Position numbers and translations under genes: made by a program. 64,000 nt of DNA, from positions 4,650,001-4,714,000 of the forward strand of contig LSAX01000001.1 of NCBI GenBank assembly GCA_001557505.1, written 5' to 3'. This document shows positions 54,886-64,000 of the stretch, one piece after another (within the stretch, counting starts at the first letter, position 1; every line of letters starts with the position of its first letter). The notes under the pieces were generated by a model. It searched no databases. It saw nothing but the letters and a program-made list of their open reading frames with translations, and was not told the origin of the DNA. The DNA comes from Reticulascus tulasneorum. Taxonomy: Eukaryota > Ascomycota > Sordariomycetes > Glomerellales > Reticulascaceae.

Positions 54886-56481
54886 TTATGATAAAATAAT
54901 GTTTCCGCGCGAATCTCTGGCGGTGAAAGCAACTCCAGTTGCGCTGCGGGAAAATGGAGGTCCCTGTCCTCCTTCACGATCGCCGATCTGCCAGTAGTCC
55001 CATTGTTGCCACCATTCAAAGCTCTCCAGTGTTTTCAGCCAGCTCAGTTTTGAAGCCATTATTCGGTGTATTACCACCCCAATATCCAGTCCATAAAGCT
55101 GTTTAGATTCGTCAGAGGCGTTGATGACATCCTCCTCCTGCTTTCCCCAAGCTTCTTGTATTGCGAGAGATTTCAGGTTGGGCGGCAGGAACAGTTTTGG
55201 GTTCTTCGTGGCGAGAATACCCAGCTCCTCGAAAAGAAGGTTGATATCTACTCGCAGTGTTCTTACGTTTTCCATACTCGGCAGACACGACAGCCACCCT
55301 CCGTCTATGAGCTCATCTCTCCGTATCTTTCTCAAACCGGCGCTAATGCGTAGTATTTCCAATGTCTTGCGCCTCTGCACAAGCGCGGTATTCAAGTCCC
55401 CTGTCATCTGATTTTCTTCTTCGTCCAGGTAGTCAAAGAAAAAGTACGGGGGAAATCCCGGCGTTGGTGCCACGTCAAGATTGAACGCCTTTAGCTTTGG
55501 ACATAGAGATAGGAAATCGTGCCACCCGCGCCCACTTGTGTCACTCCACTGGGAACTGATAACCTCAACATTGCGATAATTTTTGGGGTCTAGTTTCAAG
55601 GCCGGCGCCTCCTCTTCGAAAACAGGGTCCCGAAGAAACTCCTCATCGACTTGTTGAAGAAATCCTGCCTGCCACCTATCTCCCAGCAGGTCAATCTTCT
55701 TCACGCCATGGGAGGGAAATCGAGCCAGCCGCAGAATCCAATCCATGCCAATTTCTTCGTTTGCCGCCTCAGGGAAACTTGCAAGGCGAAGTCTTAACAG
55801 GGATGAAAGCATCTTTTCTCGGATGATCTCATCGTGGAAAGCGTGGTCAAGGATTTCCTCAAGGTCAGCATACGGGGTTGTGTCGGAAATCCCAAAATAC
55901 CGCTCATGGTCTGCCACATGTAGTTGAAGATTCTCAATCGCAGGCATGATACAGAGCGTACCGCCCAGCACAGATTGCGATAGAGCGCTCCAGCCACGAT
56001 AGGATTCTATCAGCCAAATCTCGTCATCGGATAGGCACGTTGCAAGGTCCTCGCAAATTCCAAGATTGAAGACTCTCCTCTCACGAGGGCCCATACTGCT
56101 AATCTTCCAATCCAAGTGCGTAAATGTGCTCCAGCAGTTTCTCTCAAAGAACTCAGCGTCCATGGGTGCAACCAGTGCGAAGCTGCGCATGAGATCTCCT
56201 CGCTGGGGCGCTTCAACTAGCAGGGTATGGAAGAGAAGTGCCAAAGAGCTGCCCGACCAGATGATTACATGACGGTATAAGAACGGAGTGGCCAATCTCG
56301 AGAGTCGACGGTTTGTAAGAGACAGGGTCCATACTGCTTGCCTATCTCCAGCCCAAGGCCCTTTTGGATTCTTATATTCGGTAGGCTGTGTCCTCAAATC
56401 GCTTGCAAGGCCATGGAGATATATTTTCAGGATGTGTATCAAGGTCTCGTCAGGAAGCGAAAGTAAAGAGGCAGTGTTCAT
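54886..56481 (-). CDS. F-box protein
   Basis: An intronless leftward frame of 531 residues from ATG 56481. The N-terminal F-box-like segment, ASLLSLPDETLIHILKIYL, is followed by LTNRRLSRLATPFLYRHVII, the usual fungal continuation. The remainder is Leu-rich with irregular repeats typical of divergent fungal F-box proteins and no further recognisable domain. By family knowledge such proteins bind Skp1 and present substrates to an SCF ubiquitin ligase; the substrate is unknown. The gene is followed leftward by the GH31 gene tail to tail and preceded by the NLR-like gene on the same strand, 490 bases away. Confidence 0.85.
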   Translation of the reverse strand: MNTASLLSLPDETLIHILKIYLHGLASDLRTQPTEYKNPKGPWAGDRQAVWTLSLTNRRLSRLATPFLYRHVIIWSGSSLALLFHTLLVEAPQRGDLMRSFALVAPMDAEFFERNCWSTFTHLDWKISSMGPRERRVFNLGICEDLATCLSDDEIWLIESYRGWSALSQSVLGGTLCIMPAIENLQLHVADHERYFGISDTTPYADLEEILDHAFHDEIIREKMLSSLLRLRLASFPEAANEEIGMDWILRLARFPSHGVKKIDLLGDRWQAGFLQQVDEEFLRDPVFEEEAPALKLDPKNYRNVEVISSQWSDTSGRGWHDFLSLCPKLKAFNLDVAPTPGFPPYFFFDYLDEEENQMTGDLNTALVQRRKTLEILRISAGLRKIRRDELIDGGWLSCLPSMENVRTLRVDINLLFEELGILATKNPKLFLPPNLKSLAIQEAWGKQEEDVINASDESKQLYGLDIGVVIHRIMASKLSWLKTLESFEWWQQWDYWQIGDREGGQGPPFSRSATGVAFTARDSRGNIILS

Positions 56482-56970
56482 CGTGTATGATGTTAAGAGG
56501 AAATAGCAGTCTCAAAATAAGCAATGCGGTGTGGGATCGGGAGTCTTGAAATATGACTCTGCCACTGTATTATATGGGAGTGGCGGTGGGGAAAGAGAGC
56601 AGGCGGCATAAAATAATCACAGCTGACTAACATTGACGTCTACAATGGCTTGCTGACAGAAGATCGACTAAAATTGGAACTAATACGTGCTGGTAAGCGG
56701 TCGACGAATCAAGTTTTTGGGGTTATGGAAGGGTCAGGGAACTGGATTGGCTTTGCTGCGAGCCGCCCTGGCTTTCTGCCCCGGGTTTTGTCTTTTTCAT
56801 TTCACTCCTCTTCTATTAAAAAACGTCTTGTCAACTTCTGCTGCGTCTGTCGCTTTGGCAGACAACGTTTTGACTTTCCCCTGTTTGTCATCCTCTAACT
56901 TTTGTTTTCAGTACATGGAATCTTCCCTTCTAATATTGACGAGCAGACTATCGAACTATCCTTGTTCATG
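56482..56970. other. Intergenic between tandem leftward genes
   Basis: The promoter of the F-box gene and 3' UTR of the NLR-like gene lie here. Short frames of no note. Confidence 0.4.
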
Positions 56971-59900
56971 TCATACATTCTCTAGCAAGTCCCGAATCTC
57001 ATCCTTCTGAGCTAACTCCAATGGTGTACAACCCTTTCGATCAGCCATTTTCAATGATGAATGAGCCTCCGAATCACGAAGCAAGACGGTCACAATATCT
57101 ATATGTCCATGCCAGGCAGCCAGGTGCATCATGGTATTTCCTTCATCATCTTGAATGTTAGGATTTGCACCTCGCCGAAGCAGGAGTTTGACGTTTGCCA
57201 ACGAAACGTCAGGGTCGTACGCATCAAGATGCAGATTATCGTAGCTATATAGTGTGTGATGGAGGGGCGTCATGCCTGCACTATCTTGATCCGAAATGCT
57301 GAGCCCACGATCGATGAGGAATCTAATAACCCTTGTTGAATCTGTTCCCATGGATGCAGCTGCCGTGTGCAAAGCTGTGCGTGACATGCCGTCTCTGATT
57401 TCCAGATTTGCGCCATTATCTAGCAGCCATTGAAGAGTTGGTAGCCATCCGCTTGCCGCTGCCAGATGAATTGGCGTGACACCGTCCCGATCCGTGAGGT
57501 TGACCCCCCCAGCACTGGCCAAAAGACGAGTTAGTAGGCTTTTGCAGTGTCGAATCTTCGGGTTCTGTAAGGCCATGTGGAATGCAGTGAAGCCCCGATT
57601 AGTAATGAGGGAACTGTCGGCGCCGTGGCTCAAGAGAAGCTCAATGTGCGCGCTTGAGGAATTCTTTGCCGCACAATGTAGTGGCGTCTGTCCGTTGAAA
57701 TCTTGGGCATCGATGTCTAACCCAAGATCCAGGAGATATGAGAGCACGGTTATAGATTTGTTCTCTACAGCAAGGTGTAGAAGACTGGCCGACTGGTTTG
57801 TTGTGGTCTGCACGGCAGTGTCGAGATCGCCGAACTCCAGCAGATATTGAACGGATTGGAGTGGTCCTAGTATGCAGGCGATCTCAAGTAACTGTGCAAA
57901 TAAGTAAGGCTCAATCGTCTCGTCCATCTCCACGAACATGCGTAATGATAGCTCTGTGAATCCCGAAGCTGCCCAAATCATGGCCGTGAGACTCGGTCCG
58001 AATAGGCCCATATGCATATTCTCGCCTCCATCTCCAAACACAAGTGGGATAATCCTCGAGAATTTGGTTTGGACTTCTTTATACTCGGCATCCTTAGAGA
58101 AAGACTTTGTAGGTGCGTCATGCCAAGCACCATTAATCAATGCCATGATGGTGAAGTGACGATGCCATATGTTGTTCACAGCTCCAGGGTCGTGGTCCAG
58201 GATTAGCTGGACAGCTTCGACCTTACCAGAGTATGCAGCAGCTGCAATTGGAAGATTCCCAAGCTCCACCAGCACAAATGGGTTTATGTTTTCTGCACCA
58301 ACATAGCCTCCTGCATCAAGTAGAATCCGAATGATGTCAACATGGCCCTTTTCGCAGGCAAGTGCTAAAGGCATTTGAGCCTGCTCTCCTCTGGAAGCAG
58401 CGTTTGCCCCGTACTTGAGAAGAATCTTCACAGTCTCCAGAGCGCATTTCCTTACTGCGAGATGCAGGTAGCTACCGTGAGGCCTCAGCCATGCGTTCAC
58501 GTCCAGCTCTCCATATTGACATAATTGTTCGACCACGCTTGGGAGATTTTTCTCTACCGCAAGTTGACAAATATCGTAATCCTCGGGGCGTCGATTATTT
58601 GGGTAAAGGCAGTTGCGCAGCTGTAGCCAGTTTTCAAAACCCTCGGCATGCAACCCAATGTACCGTTTGATTGTTTCGGATTGTGCTATCCCCAGCCTCT
58701 CGGCATGTTTACAGTGCCACCCCCAGTTCTTTACTGCGTACTGCAGAAGTATAAACTCATTTATCATCACTGCTTCCTTGGTTGATCTGGACCACTGCCT
58801 GGGCAACCCTCTAAGTTGTTTCATACTCAGCAGGTGAAGACAACTTTGCGCCAACTTGCTATGGCCTTCAGCAGCCAATCTATCAGGGTCGGGGACACCT
58901 GATGCCGTGTCCTTACTCCGAACCGAGAGAAAGTCCTTGACTGACTGGTGGACAAATTGCACGATGCCGTTCAGTTCATCGACCGAGTTCTGGTGCTGAG
59001 GCCAAACTTCGGTCAATGCTTTGACTTCGAGAAGCCCGCCGCACCTGCTTCTTATTCGTCTCTGCATTATTTCGTTTGTTTTGATACCATTCCTAGATCC
59101 ATCCATATCATTTATGGAGTGGAACTTCTCATCCCCGCAAAGCCCCATAGCCCATCGAAATTCCGTCAGAGTGAGGGGCCGCCTCGCTGTTAGCACAATT
59201 CCGAGCATGGTATACGTTTCCTTCCTGTGCTTGCTGTCTATTTGTCCTAGTAGCATGTCAAACATGCCACTGAGCTCGCTCGGAATGTCGTCAATTGTTT
59301 CTCTAATCTCGGCGACTGTACCACCATCTCGTGTTGTCTTTATGACTCGCTGCAGAGCTAGACGAGTCCATAGGAAGATTCCGTCCGCTTTCTGAGTAAT
59401 TGCTCTTTTCAGTTCCAACAAGTCCTCGGCCGGAAAGTCTGTAGGCATTGAAGATGACCACTCATCATTGACGAGATTAGCGATGTCAGTTTCATTTCTT
59501 TCCTCCATCCTAAACCCTCCCGAAACGTTTGGTATCGTGATATCGGGAAGATAGCGACACGAAAAGCAAACACGGAAGTTTGCAATTATGCAAGAGTCGC
59601 TAATATCGCCGAGAAATGCGAGAATATTTGCCTCCCCGATGCTTGCGTCACATTCATCGAGAGCATCAAGGATGAGAAGAAAGCGAAATGTCTTGCTCCC
59701 ATGGATGAAAATCTCCCGTACGGCATGTTTCAGCAGTGGAAGTGTCCAACACGAAAAAGACAAACCCCAGTTTTTGTTAGTTGTCACCGATCGCCACTCC
59801 TCCATCATGTGCTGAACCAGGCTGGGCTCTTTCCGAAGTGCCTGTTCGAGAATGGAGCATAGAAACCCTTCAAACGAGTAATCTGCGCTACGCCCGCGGT

Positions 59901-61540
59901 TGTTAAAGAAATGGCGAATTACTACGTCGGAAGAGTATTGTCTCGAGTTGGTTGCAATGGCGCCCATCAACACGGATTTTCCGCTCCCTGGCTTGCCTGT
60001 GACATGGAAAAACCCCGACCCTTCGGCCAACCACCTAGAAAAGTCACTGTCATCTGCCCAAAGCCAAACAAGACTAGTTTTATGCGGCTCCTCTAGAGAC
60101 TCTTCGTGAAGCCGCGGCTGGGACGAAGCAAGGCTCTTGAGGCAGTCTACACCATGGTTAATACCATTGGCTGGTCTATCATTTGTCCATCCAAGGTTGA
60201 CATACCTTGAGCCATTTTATTCATCATGCCTATAACCCAAATATTCATCAGCACTGTAAAATATCTTGTAAATATGGGAAATGAACAGGCAAACCCCCAC
60301 CTTGACCTTCACTGCCATCAATTTCTGACAATACGACGTTGATCTTTCTTTGCAAGGTTTGGTATAGCGTTCGGTAAGCATCATCCGTAGCCGAATCGAA
60401 TCTAATAAGACTTCGATGATCCCTCGCAATAGGTACGTTCTCTGCGGACTCGCTATCGAATACCGCCGAGTCTTTGTCGACAACCTTATCAGAAGTAAGC
60501 GGGTGTGAAGCAGTAAAACAGTTGGGGAAACCGTAGCCAAATATCTAGACCATAGTTCTAGGCAGCTCTAAATCTGCGACCTCCACAAGGACACCCGCGA
60601 TAAGGGGAGATCTACGTACTAAATCGGACAGTCCGGGCATTGTAACCTGCTCGTAAAAGTTCACGATGGATATCGAACCTTTTATCTTCATAAAATCCGA
60701 GTTTGCCATGAATGATTCGTTTGCTCGTGGCTGTAGCATAGATTTAACCTGGTCAGGGACTTGTCGATTGGTCAATTTGCCAATTTTTAATCCAAGCTGG
60801 GGGATCATTTTATCAAGAACGTGACTACCACGATGGGGAGTTCCGAGGAAGAAAGTGATCTTAGTGGCATGAAGGAGCTCGGCATCCAAGATCCGATGAG
60901 AACTGATAACGAGAGCCTAAAAATCGTATTCGGCTCAGCTTTACGAGATCGAAGATAAACGCGTGCGACAGGTTCAACGGATCCCTTACCTGCTTGATAA
61001 CCAGGCCGCCAAGACTGTGGCCAACAAACACGAGCGGCATCGATGCCTACGCCAGCTATTATTGAACTGTCTAACGTGATGTGCGGATAGTTAGACTTAC
61101 CTGAGATGCCACGCGCAGATTTTTGAGATGCAATAACAGACTCTCGGCATGCTGATACACGCCAAGTGAGTTGGTTGAGCCGGACGAGACGTCGGCAAGG
61201 TAGCCGAACACCATGATACGAGCGGATGGAATGTGTCGGTGGAGATCTCTTGGCCAAAAGAATCCCGAGTCCTCATTGCAAAAGGTCCTATAAGGAGACC
61301 CATTGAGCCCGTGTACGATAACAACACTAGCGCAACTAGATGTTAGTAATGGAATTTCTTAATCTCCAAGAAGCCTCCCTCCAGGGTATTTGTGTTGGAC
61401 TGAGGTGTGTCGACAAGAATTGACGGATAGACAGGAGAGACCGACTCAATCTGGGGGCTCGGCGGATCGTGGAGAACCGTGAGACCTTCCCGATGAATTC
61501 CATGTTGGAGAGTGTCTGCCTTCTTCAATGGGTGTGCCAT
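56971..61540 (-). CDS. NLR-like STAND protein: alpha/beta hydrolase, NACHT, ankyrin repeats
   Basis: Seven exons, read leftward (61540-61446, 61335-61101, 61046-60990, 60916-60551, 60484-60307, 60229-60206, 60146-56971), sum exactly to 1376 residues. The N-terminal alpha/beta hydrolase has VVIVHGLNGSPYRTF (residues 36-50), the nucleophile elbow VGHSLGGLVIK with Ser121 and FFLGTPHRGSHVLD. It ends with KDSAVFDSESAENVPIARDH. A linker DCLKSLASSQPRL leads to a NACHT NTPase with Walker A GKPGSGKS (369-376) and Walker B RFLLILDALDECD (about 474-485). At least ten ankyrin repeats run from about 865 to the end (for example GQTPLHCAAKNSSSAHIELL). Exon 6 is only 24 nt. Fungal proteins of this build act as self/non-self sensors or immunity proteins in which the hydrolase is the effector; that is family inference. 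It is divergent from an AAA+ ATPase gene 441 bases away. Confidence 0.9.
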
Positions 61541-61981
61541 GATGATGAAGAGCTTATCTCACAATAGGACATGGAGATGGATTTCTCGAATACCAGGTGT
61601 ATAGAGGTGTGAGGGTATGCGGGGCAGGCTGGCCCGCCTAACGTACGTGGTGTCTAGTTGGGCTGAGGCGAAGCCAACCTTCAGCCTTATGTAATCCACA
61701 AGCAAAGGGGGGCTGAGCGACAAGAATTTGGAGGCCGCCGGGCCGGGCCATTTTCCCACCTCGGGCGCGCTGGCACCCCTGACCGTGCTGGGATTTTGAC
61801 GCCCGCGGTGGGGCAATAGATCATAAGGGTCGCCTTGGATTTCATCAAATCTTCCAACTTTTCTTCAACTCGCCGCGGAAAAGGAATAGGCATTCCACCG
61901 TAGTCTTCTGTTTGATAACGTACTAATAGTGATTATGGGTAAGTTTTGGAGCGTTCTTCAGTACCATGAATACGTGACCTA
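61541..61981. promoter_or_regulatory. Divergent promoter region of the NLR-like and AAA+ genes
   Basis: Only 441 bases separate the two start codons, so both promoters lie here and may be shared. The sequence is GC-rich at 61720-61810. No TATA box is convincing. Confidence 0.45.
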
Positions 61982-64000
61982 ATGTTCGCGCTAGCCTCAA
62001 CACCAGATAACACAACAGAGAAGGCTGGGGCCGAGAAACCCAAGCGACGGTTTTTTTGGAGAAACAAGACCATTCAGCCTGACTCTGAGCATGTTGGCAA
62101 GGTCGCTGCCATTCAGACTTTCTATGAGAGTCCGTACACTGAGGGAGGACCGGGCTGGGTTGAATGGGCATCGCCATCGTTACCCGCGCCTAAGAAGAAG
62201 AAGTTCGAAGGAGCTGCGATCCAGGTCTACAAAAGCCTTCGCCCCGGCGTTCAGTCAGGTGCCAGCGATGATGACAGATACTATACATCGAGCATCCGTC
62301 TGCAGAGTCCCTTTCTCCGCGACGCTCTCGAGGAAGACCTGGAGATACAGGGACTGAAGTACGACACTAAAGGTCAAGCAGAGTCTAAGGAACCGCACCG
62401 TGCCTTATTCTTCTGTCGTGAGAAGATTGCAGAGGTCGCGAAGAGTGCGGACAACGATGTCACAAGAAGTCATTGTGAGCTTCTTTGCGAAGTCATCGAG
62501 AAGCACCTTGCGCCTGCATTAGACGCTTATGAGATGCTGGAGCATGACGGAATGATAACTTTCGAGCACCTCTGGATTCTTTTCCCTCTCGAATCATTAT
62601 TCACCACCAGAATCCGGGGTATTTTGAATTCTTACCGCATCAAATCCGTCTCAGCTACCGATGAATCCTTAACTCTACAATCCCAGGTTCTTAGATTTAA
62701 TGGCTGTCGTTTTGGGACCGAGAAGGTTAATATGAGGCCATTCCCCCGATTCGAGGGAAAGATGGAGGTTTCCAAGCTATTGCCCTTCCCTTTCATTGAT
62801 GTTTCTAAGCACCGAGAAATTCGGGAGCACATACTCGCAAGGGCAAAAGTCATTCTTGAATACCAAACCCCTCGACTCCTGTCGTACATCCCCGGAAAAA
62901 ATACGCTCAAGGATGCCGATGACTCGATGGAGGTACGTATTGATCTACACCATGCTCCCGTTTCAATTTTCCGATATTAATAGTGTCTTGTCACGCCTAT
63001 TAGAAGGATCGAGTCATGATTGACTGTTACCTTCATTTCAAAGAGAGGAATTGGTCTGTAGAGCCTTTTCCTGGATATGCAAAGTACGCGGCCGATAAGG
63101 GAGAGCTACCACAGGACAAGGATGGTTCGACTGGTCTGATTATTGCCATAACAACCTACGACTGATTACCGCTAACTCTGTTCTAGGCGACATAGGAAAT
63201 TGGGGCAGCAGAGATGAACAAAGCTCGAGCCAGCTCAATATAAAACGCCCAACTGCGGAAGAGATTCAAAGGAACAGGGATGTCATCCTAGAGGACGAGG
63301 AAAATCTCTTGGTGATGTCTCCCATTATTAGTGCTTATTCGTTGAAGAAACATACTTGGCGTGAGTTCTGTCGGCTTAGTTCACTACGGACGGCCAGTTT
63401 AATTAACTGATGGAAAATTATAGAGTGTGTGTCTGTTGAGACTCTCCAACATCTAGATTTACAGACAGATGTTTTCGACAAGGTTGTTTTTGATGAGAAA
63501 AAGAAGGAAATACTACGAGTCTTGACCAAAGGATATGCCGAGTCTACGACGACGTATGATGATCTAATCACAGGGAAAGGTGCGGCATGCCCCTTTTTCT
63601 TGCTCTTGCATGCCTGCTAGGTGAGCTTGCTGACTCTGATAAAGGGCAGTGTCTTCTTATACTCCTCAGCGGGGAGCCTGGCACAGGCAAGACTTTGTTG
63701 GCGGAATCTCGTAAGTGCTTTACTGCAGATAACCTCTTCCAATGCCGTGGCCACTGATCTCGAACGAGCTAATCGTATTCTTTGGACTTGTAGTAGCTGA
63801 TCACCTTGAGCGCCCTCTATTGAGGATAGCGTCAGTCATGCCTGACCGAAGCAAATTGGTTCCTGTGCCTCCCAACAATGCGCAGCCTCCGCAACCTCCA
63901 CCGTGGTCAATAAGTTCTGAGTTCAGATCTAAAATCAAGATGGCTTCTGAGTGGAGTGGGCTACTATTATTTGATGGTATGGTCCAATTTTCTCTCGGAG
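61982..64000 (+). CDS. AAA+ ATPase with DUF7025-type N-terminus (partial, runs off the window)
   Basis: Exons 61982-62932, 63004-63124, 63187-63360, 63424-63579, 63645-63710 and 63794-63976 are in one frame, followed by a donor (gtatgg); the rest lies beyond the window. The N-terminus is soluble and contains FEHLWILFPLESLFTTRIRG-like sequence near residue 200, as in the DUF7025 domain of fungal AAA proteins. Intron-spanning text reaches LILLSGEPGTGKTLLAES, a Walker A (GEPGTGKT) at about residues 478-485. The last visible exon ends LLLFDG, expected to continue as Walker B (Asp-Glu). Donors at 63125 (gttcga) and 63580 (gtgcgg) are weaker than average. Such proteins are cytosolic or mitochondrial-associated remodelling ATPases of unknown substrate. 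Confidence 0.85.

Noticed and set aside
1..64000. tRNA genes, CRISPR arrays, replication origins
   Set aside because: No convincing cloverleaf, spaced repeat array or origin motif was recognised by eye; a dedicated scan could still find a tRNA.

Overview
The window is nuclear DNA of a filamentous ascomycete. Protein-coding genes carry short introns, almost all 44-110 nt, with GTAAGT-like donors and CTAAC/CTGAC branch sites shortly before the acceptor. Family content (HET domain, NACHT-ankyrin, DUF6594, ABCC exporter, P450, GH31, PL1, F-box) is typical of Pezizomycotina. The conserved RRM gene at the left looks Eurotiomycete-like (Aspergillus/Penicillium relatives); that placement is inference from remembered family resemblance. 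Gene models were built by hand from splice signals, frame continuity and domain continuity, and all complete models sum to an exact multiple of three.

Layout. 1-6.1 kb: a very long pyrimidine-rich leader that appears to contain a chain of consensus-bounded mini-exons, then a triple-RRM RNA-binding protein whose last intron (GC-AG) lies directly before the stop codon. 8.5-14.6 kb: a membrane protein, a kappa-class GST-like oxidoreductase, a PhnB-like glyoxalase-fold protein and an unrecognised gene. 15.7-26.7 kb: a secreted CrtC/Diels-Alderase-like protein, a DUF6594 membrane protein, a fungal N-terminal-domain fragment next to a retropepsin-like gene, a broken membrane-protein gene, a multi-pass membrane protein, an MFS transporter remnant and a large uncharacterised Cys/His-rich membrane-anchored protein. 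28-43 kb: a small cysteine-rich secreted protein, a haloacid dehalogenase, a P450, a D-2-hydroxyacid dehydrogenase, an ABCC exporter, a decayed NRPS piece and a pectate lyase. 43.7-54 kb: a lysophospholipase pseudogene, a small gene of uncertain family, a HET protein and a secreted GH31 alpha-glucosidase. 54.9-64 kb: an F-box protein, a 1376-residue NLR-like protein (alpha/beta hydrolase, NACHT, ankyrins) and, head to head with it, a DUF7025/AAA+ ATPase running off the right edge.

How the genes relate. The left 15 kb looks like ordinary core genome. To its right the window has the look of an accessory region: wide intergenic gaps, several pseudogenes in different stages of decay, defence and self/non-self recognition genes (HET, NLR, F-box), secreted hydrolases, and the leftovers of a specialised-metabolite locus (NRPS fragment, P450, ABCC exporter, dehydrogenase, dehalogenase). 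Whether these last genes ever formed one cluster cannot be decided from the sequence alone. I recognised no tRNA or rRNA genes, no CRISPR array and no intact transposon, although no dedicated search could be run.
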